Source: Candidatus Thorarchaeota archaeon
GTDB lineage: Archaea > Asgardarchaeota > Thorarchaeia > Thorarchaeales > Thorarchaeaceae
Assembly: GCA_021498125.1 (NCBI GenBank)
Contig: JAIZWL010000001.1
Coordinates: 1,230,099 to 1,294,098 of the forward strand
Length of the DNA stretch: 64,000 nt
Reading direction: 5' to 3'
Under the pieces are notes generated by a model. It made no database searches, was not told the DNA's origin, and saw only the letters and a program-made list of their open reading frames with translations. Both the position numbers and the translations under genes were made by a program. Of the stretch, positions 17,521 through 26,957 are shown piece by piece (position 1 is the stretch's first letter; each line of letters opens with the position of its first letter).

Positions 17521-19275
17521 TCTAAACTGATTGCCGACCTGCTCGAGGTTTGCTGTGAAGTTATCGCCCACTTTCACAGTCAGGAGTTCATACCAGTCAG
17601 TCAATGACATCCAGTTCTTTGCGCCCTCGATCCATTGGTAGGTTGCGTTGTCGGTCCGAATGACGATGTGAGTGCTTCCTTCATCCACATACGATGTCAC
17701 ATTTAGGACATTGGCTGTGAGGGTGAGTTTACTGGACGGTTCAGGTGCAACACTCAATGCATCCTTGACAGCCTGCACGTATGCCTCTCGTACATTTCGT
17801 ACTAGGGACTCTCCTGATCCGGATGTGGCTATTGCCTTGATCGATTCGAGTTGACCATCGACAATGCCTAATCCATGTAGTCTGATATCTGTCAAAACAG
17901 TCTCTTCACTGTCCGAATCGTATTCGGTGTTGTACCAGTAGATAGGAACATACCATGCCCATCTCCGGTAAGTCGAGTTTATCTGAATTGGATAGATAAG
18001 AGGCATGGCTCCATAGTATGCGCCACTGGTTGGATTGGCAAAGGTCTTCAGGACAACGTTCACAGCGGCCTCGCCGCTCATTAATGACATGTTCCTCATG
18101 TCGTGATAGTATATCCTATCTTTTGTTGCCTGCATGAATCCACTCAGAGTGAGTGATGTGGCATCTGTGGGATGTACTGCAACAAGTGCCTCAACATGAT
18201 CATTGTCGGGGTTGATGATATACCGCGTATCCTCTGTGATAGCGATTCGATCACGAGAGGGCTCAACGATCCACAAGAATCCTCCTGCGAAGAGATCGAA
18301 TCCTTCTCCACGTCGGTAACCTCCCCATCTTGTGATCTGACGTTCAAGCCACTCTTCACCGTATGCTTGGGTGATCCATTCAGGGGTGTCATCCAGAGTC
18401 GGGTATGCAATGACTGTGCCATTATAGTAGTACACCTTAGGACCAAGCGGTCGCTCAACAAAGTCCACACCAAGATTAGTTCGTGTCTGGATGTAGACGA
18501 GCTGGCCATCAGGATCCCATGTTGGGTAGGCGTACTCGTACATATTGGTCATGTCCTCGAGGTAGTTCCCGAACTGGATGTTCTTGTCCCACCAGAGGCC
18601 TTCGCCTACTGGCATGTTCCCTACATCTGTGATGACCTCGACTTGGTTAGGATTGTTCGCATCGACGACGATTAACCCTTGAAGTCGATTTTCTGATAAT
18701 GTATTTGTGGATACGACCACACACACCCATACTAGCCGACCATTGCGCGTGGTGATGTGCGCCGCAGCAATCTCGACATTTGATCCTATGCTATTCATGA
18801 TTCGCCTTGCCTGAAACCTTGCAAGCTGGCTGGTGACTAATCTGACCTTGCTATCTTCAATTGTGGAATTAAATAGGGGCCCGTTTGCAGTCACAATGAA
18901 CTTGTCAACGTATTCAGCGTTTGAGACATCCGAGGTCCAAGTGACCACACCACTGAATATCGGGATCGTGATCAGTAGAATGATTCCAAGGCAGACCACG
19001 GGCATCGTTGAACGCATGTCATCAAGTCTTTTCACGCGCACTGACGAGACTCCATTGAAGACGAGGAAGAGACTGTAGCTCATCGCCAAGGAGATGAGTG
19101 CCCATGGAAGTGCCATCTGCATTATGACACAGATGAATAACCATGCTCCAGCTCCCCAGACCAGTCTCAGTGGGAAATAATGAAAGATTTTTGGTGGCTG
19201 GAAATACTCAACACTTGGTGGGATCGGGATTAGATGTACAATTATCGATAATAATAGGAATAGTGTGACGTTCAC
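17497..19275 (-). CDS. Membrane-anchored extracytoplasmic protein, unknown function
   Basis: 592 residues. About four transmembrane helices lie in the first 120 residues (FLLLSIIVHLIPIP, WGAGAWLFICVIMQMALPWA, LISLAMSYSLFLVF, VVCLGIILLITIPIFSGVV). A large beta-rich domain of about 460 residues follows, with repeated aromatic and N-x-T motifs, and probably faces outside. I see no enzyme motif. The last segment (VIRTDNATYQWIEGAKNWMS) resembles a small beta module. It is read alone. The 3' end carries a short tandem duplication and a hairpin terminator. I do not recognise the family. Confidence 0.75.
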   Translation of the reverse strand: MNVTLFLLLSIIVHLIPIPPSVEYFQPPKIFHYFPLRLVWGAGAWLFICVIMQMALPWALISLAMSYSLFLVFNGVSSVRVKRLDDMRSTMPVVCLGIILLITIPIFSGVVTWTSDVSNAEYVDKFIVTANGPLFNSTIEDSKVRLVTSQLARFQARRIMNSIGSNVEIAAAHITTRNGRLVWVCVVVSTNTLSENRLQGLIVVDANNPNQVEVITDVGNMPVGEGLWWDKNIQFGNYLEDMTNMYEYAYPTWDPDGQLVYIQTRTNLGVDFVERPLGPKVYYYNGTVIAYPTLDDTPEWITQAYGEEWLERQITRWGGYRRGEGFDLFAGGFLWIVEPSRDRIAITEDTRYIINPDNDHVEALVAVHPTDATSLTLSGFMQATKDRIYYHDMRNMSLMSGEAAVNVVLKTFANPTSGAYYGAMPLIYPIQINSTYRRWAWYVPIYWYNTEYDSDSEETVLTDIRLHGLGIVDGQLESIKAIATSGSGESLVRNVREAYVQAVKDALSVAPEPSSKLTLTANVLNVTSYVDEGSTHIVIRTDNATYQWIEGAKNWMSLTDWYELLTVKVGDNFTANLEQVGNQFRITSFKKN

Positions 19276-19619
19276 AGATTATCACCATTTGGTAGAAGCA
19301 TCACGCATCAATGATGATAGTCCCTTTTAGCATTTATCTTGATTTTGTTTTCATATGAAAACTTAGTAAACAAGTGATTGTGAAAAAAGTATGAACACAT
19401 ATTGTGCCCGATTCGAAACTTTTCAGAGTTCCTTTCACATTGATTAATCTATGTCTTTACACGTTTCACACTGTACTTCTATGATATACTATTAATCACA
19501 TGGAACTAAAAAATGCCTCAATCTTTTAATTGTAAAAACAACTTGGCAAAAAAACTATTAACAGTCTAACTGATTTCCTCAAAACAGATTCGAGAGATAA
19601 GTGTGTCCACATTCATCTA
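19276..19619. other. AT-rich intergenic region without a gene
   Basis: This 344-base stretch lies downstream of the LeuD-type gene and upstream of the membrane protein gene, both on the minus strand. It holds no convincing coding frame. A run of seven T on the minus strand (19548-19554) may end the LeuD-type transcript. The promoter of the membrane protein gene is expected near 19310-19340, where the minus strand reads GATAAATGC. Confidence 0.6.
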
Positions 19620-20069
19620 TCAGTGTTCGTTCTTATATTTGGCCACAGCACCCCCCGCCTTTAATAGTGCCATCATAAACGGTGGAATTGGGTCGATCTG
19701 TAGTTGGGCTCCACGGTCGATAACTGTGATTCTCCCCTCTTCTAAATCAATTGCGAGATCTTCTCCATCCCGGATTTGTAAAGTTGCGTCCTTTAGTACA
19801 ATTGCTGGCAGGCCTATGTTGAACGAGTTTCTATAGAATATCCGGGCAAACGACTCTGCAACGACACAGCTGACGCCCAATTGCTTCAGTACTTGAGGCG
19901 CCTCCTCTCGTGACGACCCACTGCCAAAGTTACGTCCTGCCACGATCACGTCTCCTGCCCTCACCTCCTTGGCGAAGTCCGGTCTTGGTATCTCTAGTGC
20001 ATGTTTAGCCATCTCCGCGTAATCGAGGAGTCGAAGGTGTTTACCTGAGATGATCTGATCTGTATCCAC
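19620..20069 (-). CDS. leuD: 3-isopropylmalate/homoaconitate-type dehydratase small subunit
   Basis: The swivel domain of the aconitase superfamily, which pairs with the large subunit just upstream. Visible motifs: DTDQIISGKHL near the N-terminus, GRNFGSGSSREEAPQ (substrate-binding loop) and AESFARIFYRNSFNIGLP. The first canonical start is GTG 20069, but homologues carry a conserved strand GRAWxFxDNVDTD. That strand is encoded in frame just upstream (GRAWLFDDNV). Between the stop of the large-subunit gene and that strand lie only AAA ATA ATA GTC GGT CAG ATT codons, so the true start may be an ATA (20117 or 20114), ten bases or more after AGGAG. Leucine or a related 2-oxoacid chain-elongation pathway is likely; the substrate is not fixed by sequence alone. 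Confidence 0.9.
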   Translation of the reverse strand: MDTDQIISGKHLRLLDYAEMAKHALEIPRPDFAKEVRAGDVIVAGRNFGSGSSREEAPQVLKQLGVSCVVAESFARIFYRNSFNIGLPAIVLKDATLQIRDGEDLAIDLEEGRITVIDRGAQLQIDPIPPFMMALLKAGGAVAKYKNEH

Positions 20070-20120
20070 ATTGTCATCAAAAAGCCATGCGCGTCCTCGA
20101 ATCTGACCGACTATTATTTT

Positions 20121-21395
20121 CTACACGCTCCTTGGGTCCGTGATCTCTCCCATTATGGCACTGGCGGTAACCGTTGCAGGTGATGCCAGATATACCTTTG
20201 ATTCTCTGTGGCCCATACGTCCGGGAAAGTTCCGATTAGTTGATGAGATACAAACTTCTCCCGCCCCAAGAACTCCCAAGTGTCCCCCAACACAGGCACC
20301 GCACGTTGCATTGGTCACAACTGCTCCAGCCTCCATCAAGATTCTTATGATTCCGTTGTCTAAGGCACTCATGTAGACCTCCCGACTTGCAGGGGTTACT
20401 ATCATCCTTGTGCCGTTATGCACATGCCTCCCTTTGAGTATCTTGGCTGCGACTTGAAGGTCTTCAAGGCGTCCATTTGTACAGGATCCAAGAAATGCCT
20501 GATCGATCGGAGTCCCCACGACCTCAGTGACAGGTCGTCCATTTGCTGGGCTGTCAGGAACGGCAACATAGGGTTCTAGCGCTTCTTTATCCAGATCGTA
20601 TTCTAAGGATTCTTGATATTCTGCTGTATTGTCTGGTACAACCGGGGCCCATTTTCGATCTGGGGGTCGCTTGTTCATCCACTCTTGGACACTCTTGTTG
20701 ACCGTCATCAGACCGCTCTTTGCTCCGGCCTCCACGCTCATATTTGTCATTGTCATTCTAGAGTCCACAGACATTTGGTCAATTGTGGGTCCATGAAACT
20801 CCATGGACATGTAATTTGCTCCATCAGCACCAAGATCTGCAATGATCTTTAGAATCAGATCCTTGCTCATCACGTACTCTTTGAACTCTCCACTGACGGT
20901 GATCTTGATTGACTCAGGGACCCGTAACCAAGTCTTGCCAGTGGCGATTATGATCGCGCAATCAGTAGCGGCCAGCCCTGTTGCAAAGGCATTGAATGCA
21001 CCATAGAGTGTTGAGTGGGAGTCCGATCCGATGATGAGGTCTCCGGGTGCCACCAGTCCCAGCTCGGGAAGGACCTGATGACAGATGCCACAGTCCACAT
21101 CACAGAAGTGTTTGATCTTATGCTCACGAACGAACTGTCTATTTCTCTGATGGATCTCTGCGCTCTTTGTATCCGACGCCGGAGCCCAATGATCGTTGAC
21201 TACGAGAATACGGGCCGGGTCCCAGACTCTCTTGACATCCATCTCCTCAAGGATGGGCATGATTCTTGAACCCAATACTTCGTGGGTCATCAACATATCT
21301 ACAGCTACTTCGACGATCTCTCCTGCATCGGCTACGCCAGATTCAGTATGACTTCCGATGAGCTGCTCGGCCAGAGTCTTTCCCACTATGCTCAC
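20121..21395 (-). CDS. leuC: 3-isopropylmalate/homoaconitate-type dehydratase large subunit
   Basis: 424 residues, the usual size of the archaeal-type large subunit. It isomerises a 2-alkylmalate to its 3-alkylmalate through a [4Fe-4S] cluster. Cluster cysteines are visible in GSCTNGRLEDLQ and in TCGACVGGHLGVLG. Other family landmarks are HQVLPELGLVAPGDL, GSDSHSTLYGAFNAFATGL and NRNFPGRMGH. The start ATG is in MSIVGKTLAEQLI, one base after the dehydrogenase gene, so the genes are co-transcribed. Its end (TAG) is in frame with the small subunit and separated from it only by non-start codons. Isopropylmalate, homoaconitate and 2,3-dimethylmalate versions cannot be told apart here. Confidence 0.92.
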   Translation of the reverse strand: MSIVGKTLAEQLIGSHTESGVADAGEIVEVAVDMLMTHEVLGSRIMPILEEMDVKRVWDPARILVVNDHWAPASDTKSAEIHQRNRQFVREHKIKHFCDVDCGICHQVLPELGLVAPGDLIIGSDSHSTLYGAFNAFATGLAATDCAIIIATGKTWLRVPESIKITVSGEFKEYVMSKDLILKIIADLGADGANYMSMEFHGPTIDQMSVDSRMTMTNMSVEAGAKSGLMTVNKSVQEWMNKRPPDRKWAPVVPDNTAEYQESLEYDLDKEALEPYVAVPDSPANGRPVTEVVGTPIDQAFLGSCTNGRLEDLQVAAKILKGRHVHNGTRMIVTPASREVYMSALDNGIIRILMEAGAVVTNATCGACVGGHLGVLGAGEVCISSTNRNFPGRMGHRESKVYLASPATVTASAIMGEITDPRSV

Positions 21396-21396
21396 C

Positions 21397-22548
21397 TTAA
21401 TCTGTTATGTCCGCAATGGTCTTTATCACTGCATTAGTCACCTGTATGGTCGATGAAGGCGTTACCTGTTCCCAGTCGCCCACACAGAGATCGTACGTTC
21501 TAATTGTGCCCTCTCGGAGAACCTGAGCAACAGCATCCACGATCAGTTGTGCGGCCTGCTTGCAATGGTCATCTTTGTTTTGATCGCCCAGCCACTCAAG
21601 CATCATCGAGCCAGCCAATATGGAAGCGATTGGGTTGGCGGTATTCTCTCCATAGTGTTTCGGGGCTGACCCATGAACTGGCTCAAAGACTCCCTTCGAG
21701 TCCCCGATATTTCCTGCTGGTGCCATTCCGAGACCGCCCTGAATCGCCGCTCCAAGATCTGTGATGATATCGCCAAAGGCATTCGGTGCTACAACGACAT
21801 CAAAGCTCTCAGGCCTTCGAATGCACCACTGAGTCCATGCATCAACATATGCGTAGTCTCTGGAGATGTTCGAGTATCTACTTGCTACCTGATCGAAGGT
21901 GTACCTGAAGAGCTGACAACCAGCAAGTAAATTGCTCTTGTCAACACAGGTGACCATTCTCTTTCCGTCGGCCGGTCTACCCTTTCTTGCCTCTGCAATC
22001 TTGAATGCCTGTTCTATGACTCGGGCCGACCCCTTGTGAGTGATGACTCGTGTGTCGATTGCGATCTCGGGTTCACCACCCCTTGCTAAGGTTCCGCGTG
22101 CCGGGGTGTAGAGACCCTCCGTATTCTCTCTCACGATCACCATGTCGATATCTCTATGGGTCTTTCGAGCTAGCGGGGTCGGTACGCCCTCAAGTAATCT
22201 CACAGGTCTCACATTAGCATAGAGGTCCAGATCGAATCTGAGGCCAATGACCACATGATATCCTGCCAAGTTACCATCCGGTAGGCGTACGGTATTACCA
22301 TGTCCATCTATTGCACCGACCGCTCCAAGAAGTATCGCATCAGCCTCTCTCTTGACGAACTGTTCTGCTTCCTCGCTCCACTCACGCTGGGTCTTGAGAT
22401 AATACTCTCCCCCTGCCTCTATGTCCATAAAGTCAAGTTGGAGACCGTTTGTCTCTTCCAAGGCGGCTCTTATGGCCCGTACAGATTGAGGGATCACTTC
22501 TTTGCCGATGCCATCCCCCGGAATTACAGCGATGCGATATTTTCCCAT
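21397..22548 (-). CDS. Isopropylmalate/homoisocitrate-type dehydrogenase
   Basis: About 383 residues of the beta-decarboxylating dehydrogenase family, which oxidises and decarboxylates 3-isopropylmalate or similar acids with NAD(P). Motifs: AVIPGDGIGKEV at the N-terminus, LDLYANVRPVRLL, VIVRENTEGLY, and NAFGDIITDLGAAIQGGLG with APAGNIG near the C-terminus (metal and cofactor site). The wording VIGLRFDLDLYANVRP also occurs in tartrate-dehydrogenase-like members, so the substrate is uncertain. ATG 22548 follows AGGTGA by eight bases; a GTG 12 bases earlier is possible. The gene order (dehydrogenase, large subunit, small subunit) marks a LeuB-C-D-type operon. Confidence 0.9.
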   Translation of the reverse strand: MGKYRIAVIPGDGIGKEVIPQSVRAIRAALEETNGLQLDFMDIEAGGEYYLKTQREWSEEAEQFVKREADAILLGAVGAIDGHGNTVRLPDGNLAGYHVVIGLRFDLDLYANVRPVRLLEGVPTPLARKTHRDIDMVIVRENTEGLYTPARGTLARGGEPEIAIDTRVITHKGSARVIEQAFKIAEARKGRPADGKRMVTCVDKSNLLAGCQLFRYTFDQVASRYSNISRDYAYVDAWTQWCIRRPESFDVVVAPNAFGDIITDLGAAIQGGLGMAPAGNIGDSKGVFEPVHGSAPKHYGENTANPIASILAGSMMLEWLGDQNKDDHCKQAAQLIVDAVAQVLREGTIRTYDLCVGDWEQVTPSSTIQVTNAVIKTIADITD

Positions 22549-22560
22549 CAGTTCAGTCAC

Positions 22561-22890
22561 CTAATAGTTTCCAAGCCAACCCAGATCATTCCCATGGTCA
22601 TCAATGATACTGACCATCGTGTCAACTCTCGTTCCATCAAGATATCGTATCTTACAGCGGATGGTGAATTGTCTGTGGCACTTGGTGCACTCCACACGCC
22701 AGTCCTCAATGACCGGTTCCAGTCCATGGTTGGTGATCTCGTTGGGTTCAGTAGTCACTTCAATAAGTTCCAGTTCATCACCGTCACAGGCATAGGTGCA
22801 CTCTTTGAGGGGGATTCCCTCCATGCCTCGTCTGCCCAGAGGTATGAACACCTCATTCGGTAGCTCATCAAGAGAACGTTCAGCGCTCAT
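22561..22890 (-). CDS. Small cysteine-rich protein, possible zinc binder
   Basis: 109 residues. Two cysteine pairs are seen, C-x3-C (ECTYAC) and C-x2-C (VECTKCHRQF), about 40 residues apart, which would fit one zinc ribbon. The rest is mixed strand and charged residues (DWRVECTKCHRQFTIRCKIR). No family is recognised. It is the first gene of the LeuB/C/D-type operon and its stop touches the start of the dehydrogenase gene, so it may assist or regulate that pathway. Confidence 0.65.
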   Translation of the reverse strand: MSAERSLDELPNEVFIPLGRRGMEGIPLKECTYACDGDELELIEVTTEPNEITNHGLEPVIEDWRVECTKCHRQFTIRCKIRYLDGTRVDTMVSIIDDHGNDLGWLGNY

Positions 22891-23097
22891 TTTTCACCAC
22901 CACTATATTTTGCATTATCACGAATAAATCAATAGGTCTGCCTCTTTTCACGCTCTTCAGGTAGATATCTTCTCCGTCAGAGGAGTCGATTCTTGTCGGC
23001 CGAGAGTGAAGTGGTATGCCTGTTTGTATTATATTTTTCATTTATCACTGTTGAACAAGTGTTACACCAGTATGGATAAATCAGTCCGTGAGATTCG

Positions 23098-24015
23098 ATG
23101 ATTATGCATCTTGTATCGTATGCCCATCTGGGAGACATGTCTATTGGTATTATTCACGAGTCCAATCTCTACGATATTCCTATGTTGGCCTCCCAGTATG
23201 GTCTGGCTGAGGGGAGGTATGGTCGTGATTTTCCACGAACAATGATCGAGCTCTTACGTTGGCCTGATGGTGTATCTGTGGTACAAGACCTTCTTGTTGC
23301 ATTAAGAGATGACACCTCTTCTGAGCGCGTCAACGCTTTAGACCTCTCAGAGGTGAAGATCTTGGCCCCGATCATACGGCCCGGCAAGATCATCGCATTA
23401 GGGTTAAACTACAAGAGCCACATCCAAGAGACTGGCAGAGAGGTTCCTGAGTTCCCCGTCATCTTTGCCAAATTTCCATCAGCTGTCGTTCATCCTGAAG
23501 ACGATATCCCCTATCCTTCCCTGACACGTAGACTTGACTGGGAGGTTGAGTTAGGTGTTGTTATTGGCAAGACCTGCAAACAGGTCTCCTCTAATGACGC
23601 TCTTGACTATGTGGCTGGTTATACGATCATAAACGACTTGAGCGCACGTGATCTTCAGAAGCGGGATGGCCAATGGGTGCGCGCAAAGTCACTTGATGGC
23701 TTCTGCCCAATGGGGCCTGTGATCGTCACAACTGATGAGCTTGGAGACGGCTCTGGGCTGCGGCTCTATTCGAAGATCAATGGTACCATCAAACAGGACT
23801 CCACAACCTCCGACCTGCTATTTGATGTGCCTCATATCATCGAGTATCTATCACAGGCGTTCACATTAGAACCTGGTGATGTCATTGCCACCGGGACACC
23901 ATCCGGCGTAGGTTTCGCACGAGACCCTCCTGAATATCTCCAGCCCGGTGACGAGATGGATCTCTTCATCGAGAAGATCGGTCATCTACGCAACCGCATC
24001 GTCGAGTCTAGATGA
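23098..24015 (+). CDS. Fumarylacetoacetate hydrolase (FAH) family protein
   Basis: 305 residues. An N-terminal cap domain (to about residue 100) precedes the FAH fold. The family uses a divalent metal held by two Glu and one Asp: DWEVELGVVIG and NDLSARDLQ are both present. RAKSLDGFCPMGP and IATGTPSGVGF are the usual substrate-loop motifs. Members act as acylpyruvases, oxaloacetate decarboxylases or 2-hydroxyhepta-diene-dioate isomerases, and sequence alone does not decide. A TATA-like GGATAAATC lies about 25 bases before the ATG, so the message may be leaderless. The gene is divergent from the Leu-type operon. Confidence 0.9.
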   Translation: MIMHLVSYAHLGDMSIGIIHESNLYDIPMLASQYGLAEGRYGRDFPRTMIELLRWPDGVSVVQDLLVALRDDTSSERVNALDLSEVKILAPIIRPGKIIALGLNYKSHIQETGREVPEFPVIFAKFPSAVVHPEDDIPYPSLTRRLDWEVELGVVIGKTCKQVSSNDALDYVAGYTIINDLSARDLQKRDGQWVRAKSLDGFCPMGPVIVTTDELGDGSGLRLYSKINGTIKQDSTTSDLLFDVPHIIEYLSQAFTLEPGDVIATGTPSGVGFARDPPEYLQPGDEMDLFIEKIGHLRNRIVESR

Positions 24016-26319
24016 TTACTCTCTTCTATCAAAGGTGACGGTGATCTCCTGTCCGGCCTTGAACTGGCGTCTTATTGCGATGACTTCTGGAGCAACCTTG
24101 TCAAGTCTGATCGGCTCATCGTTTATTGAACCACGTTTAGGTCTCCAGTGTGGGCCAAAGACAATGAATACCGCTTCTTCGTGTCGTGTATCTGTTGTCA
24201 CGAACACACTCAGTTCGTTCTTTGCGGAATCCCATTTTTGATCCTTCAGCTCGACAGCTCCCTGAGTGAAATGTATGCTCGTGCTGAGAATCATTGGGGT
24301 CTCCATCTCTGGTCGAATCACAAAGAGTCGGCAGGTGTGAGGTCTGAGACCCGTCACCTTCATTGATTCCTCGACGGTTCCCTCATACTGCTGTGTCCAA
24401 AACTCGAACACATGATGGGGGACGGTCTCATGAAGCCCAACTGATGGCAGGTCGAACTGGACAGAGATTTCCTTCTCAGAAAGATTCAAGGTTGCCACGA
24501 CGGCCCATTCACCAAGTGGAGTGGCAATCTTCAGGGCGAAGACACGAGGCTCAGGTTCAACAAAGGCATCGATTGCCACAGCGCCTCTCCGATACGGTGG
24601 AAGTAACTTGTCAACAAGGCTCAATCGTTCTTCAGCCACCTCTTCAAGTCGATCACTCAACAGGATGGCCCCACCGCTTAATGCAACAACTGTCAACCAT
24701 AGACGGATCTCCTCAAGGGAGAGGTCGTTATCATCTTGTCGTACAAGAATGCAATCTGGATCGTTTATCCACCACGTATCGTGCATAAAGGCACGAGTCA
24801 TTGTATTGATGCTGCACTCATAGACTCCACCACCCCAATCTGTTCTCCAAGCAGTGGCAATATCTGTCCCTATCCGCATCATGTTGGTGATCCCTATGCA
24901 CTGTCCAAGAGGTGCCCCACAACCCAATATGAGCGAGTCCCCAACAGCCTCTCTTATTGCGACAAGCCCGTTTCTCAGTGCCTGCGCACGAGTCTGGGAC
25001 TCGTCATGTCGTACTCCTTCTTGAGTTGCATGATATAGAAAATCGATCTTGAAATAGTCGAAGCCGTAGCTCTTGAGACGGATGAAGAGGTTTCTGATGT
25101 GTTGTATCACTGCGGGATTTGTGAAATCGAGTGCGTAATACTCACCGTACCATAGTGGATTGTCCCCGACGGGAATAGGATTGTTGTTGCGGTCGCGAAT
25201 AAACCAGTGTGGTTTGTCCCTATACAGGTTCGAATTTTTAGAGGCGATAAATGGGGCGGTCCAGATTCCTGCCTTGAAGCCTCGGGCCTCTATTTTCTCA
25301 ACAAGGTTTGCAAGTGAATTGCTGAATCGGTCATTCTCGACCCAGTCTCCAACTGCTCGCTGATACCCGTCGTCGAGCTGTACCCACTGCATCTGTGGGA
25401 ACCGTTTCTGAAGGACATCCGCATTTTGAATAATCTCATACTGGTCTGGCATTGTATAATAGAAGTACCAGCTGCACCACCCCGTCGGGATATTGTCCCA
25501 TGTGACAGCCTTCATCTTAGAGGCCGTGATCTGTGCATATTCCCTGATCATCTCAACAGGGTTAGAGCCTACCAGTACAAGCAATTCTTCTGACATCACA
25601 CTATTTTGAGTGTCCACTGGTAGATTGTCTGCTGCGCAACTTGCCAGAACTTGGATCATAGCGGGCGGGTGATCTTCGGAACCAAGCATTGAGATTGTTG
25701 TCAGTTGCTTTTCATTGGTCACAAATCCAAGGGCGATACTATTTCTAGAGCTGATATTATGGATGACCGAGAAGATATGACTTGTATTCTCTCCGGGCTC
25801 GATAGTCTTGGCCTGTGTCAATTCCCACGAGTGAAACCCATTTTTGAAGACTCTTAGATCTGACTCAGAAGTTCCTGTGAATATTTGCAGATCATTTTCG
25901 GTATCAATCACAAATGGCTCTATGGAATGTATGACTTCAGGGTCTTTGCTCTTGTTCTTAAATTGGACTACCGCTGTATAGCCTTTGAGGCCTCTCCACA
26001 GACTCAGACGCACATGGATCTCCGATTTTTTGTCGGCACTCTGGAGTTTGAGGACTACGGCCTTTACTGGGCCCTGTTCTGTCTTAAGATCGATCGAGTC
26101 AAGTCTTCGAAAGATCATGTTGCGTGAACTGTAGACCTGCCTCCCTGTGTGAACAAGAAAATAGGCACGTGAGAAGTATGTGATCTTCTTGTCCAGACTG
26201 GTGAGCGTAAAATGTCCTCGTTGTGTATCATAGGTGAGTGTGATGAGATCGTTACTGAGCTGCACCTTGTCCGAACTCAGTTCCACTTTACATATCTCAC
26301 CAAACTCGGCCATGTTCAC
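24016..26319 (-). CDS. Alpha-galactosidase-like glycoside hydrolase (GH36 type)
   Basis: 767 residues, close to GH36 size. It has an N-terminal beta-sandwich (to about 280), a (beta/alpha)8 barrel from PTGWCSWYFYY on, and a C-terminal beta domain. The clan GH-D nucleophile is Asp426 in YFKIDFLYH; the acid/base is Asp486 in RIGTDIATAWR. WVQLDDGYQ and GIWTAPFIA are further family marks. Members cleave terminal alpha-galactosides or related sugars, with retention. There is no signal peptide, so it acts inside the cell; the substrate is unknown. The gene ends one base from the convergent FAH gene. Confidence 0.9.
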   Translation of the reverse strand: MNMAEFGEICKVELSSDKVQLSNDLITLTYDTQRGHFTLTSLDKKITYFSRAYFLVHTGRQVYSSRNMIFRRLDSIDLKTEQGPVKAVVLKLQSADKKSEIHVRLSLWRGLKGYTAVVQFKNKSKDPEVIHSIEPFVIDTENDLQIFTGTSESDLRVFKNGFHSWELTQAKTIEPGENTSHIFSVIHNISSRNSIALGFVTNEKQLTTISMLGSEDHPPAMIQVLASCAADNLPVDTQNSVMSEELLVLVGSNPVEMIREYAQITASKMKAVTWDNIPTGWCSWYFYYTMPDQYEIIQNADVLQKRFPQMQWVQLDDGYQRAVGDWVENDRFSNSLANLVEKIEARGFKAGIWTAPFIASKNSNLYRDKPHWFIRDRNNNPIPVGDNPLWYGEYYALDFTNPAVIQHIRNLFIRLKSYGFDYFKIDFLYHATQEGVRHDESQTRAQALRNGLVAIREAVGDSLILGCGAPLGQCIGITNMMRIGTDIATAWRTDWGGGVYECSINTMTRAFMHDTWWINDPDCILVRQDDNDLSLEEIRLWLTVVALSGGAILLSDRLEEVAEERLSLVDKLLPPYRRGAVAIDAFVEPEPRVFALKIATPLGEWAVVATLNLSEKEISVQFDLPSVGLHETVPHHVFEFWTQQYEGTVEESMKVTGLRPHTCRLFVIRPEMETPMILSTSIHFTQGAVELKDQKWDSAKNELSVFVTTDTRHEEAVFIVFGPHWRPKRGSINDEPIRLDKVAPEVIAIRRQFKAGQEITVTFDRRE

Positions 26320-26347
26320 TCACTCCGTGATACCTTGGCGTGCCTTC

Positions 26348-26914
26348 TCATTTTCCACGTGGCGGAAGCTTTTCAGCACGTTCCTGAGCAGCCTCTGCCT
26401 CTTCATACTCAAAGAATTTCTTGTGAGCCTTCGCCAATAATTCCCACGCTTCTCGATCTTTTGGTTGTAGTGTCAAGTATCGCTTGATGTACGTCTTGAC
26501 CTCTTCCCACCTCTCGAGGTTCTCACAGCACCGCGCAGCGTAATAGAGCGCTCTCTTATGATCCATCTCAGTGCCCATGAGATCCTTGAATATTGTCAAT
26601 GCCTCCTCCCAGTCCCCAGCTTCATAATACGTCATGGCCTCATTATATTTATTTTCCATCTCTCCGTACTCGGGCATCTTTGATGTGAGTCTTCCAATAA
26701 ACAGGCATGCCGCACCAAGAAAGAGTATTGACAAGACCAGCATGATGAATCCGATGATTCCAAGCGGTTCACCCGGGACGATTCCCCATCCTGCGAGAGC
26801 TGCATAAAAGAGTCCACCAATAATGACGATCGCAGTAATGGCCATCAATAATCGTTGCTGACTGATTCCCTTCTTAGGAGCGGGTTGTTCGGTCTCAAGA
26901 GCCAATAGTTCCAC
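26348..26914 (-). CDS. Membrane protein with TPR-like cytoplasmic domain
   Basis: 188 residues. Two transmembrane helices (about 22-45, LLMAITAIVIIGGLFYAALA, and 52-75, LGIIGFIMLVLSILFLGAA) are followed by two to three TPR-like helix pairs (YYEAGDWEEALTIFKDLMG, YYAARCCENLERWEEVKTYI, AWELLAKAHKKFFEYEEAEA). The start is GTG. It lies just downstream of a soluble TPR protein gene on the same strand, so the two may form a membrane-tethered scaffold. Confidence 0.8.
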   Translation of the reverse strand: MELLALETEQPAPKKGISQQRLLMAITAIVIIGGLFYAALAGWGIVPGEPLGIIGFIMLVLSILFLGAACLFIGRLTSKMPEYGEMENKYNEAMTYYEAGDWEEALTIFKDLMGTEMDHKRALYYAARCCENLERWEEVKTYIKRYLTLQPKDREAWELLAKAHKKFFEYEEAEAAQERAEKLPPRGK

Positions 26915-26957
26915 CGATACATTTTGAGAATCAGTGCCTTTTAGATTCTATGAATTC

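Noticed and set aside
18172-18675. Plus-strand open frame of 167 codons
   Set aside because: Antisense to the membrane-anchored protein; the minus-strand protein has a consistent membrane and beta layout.
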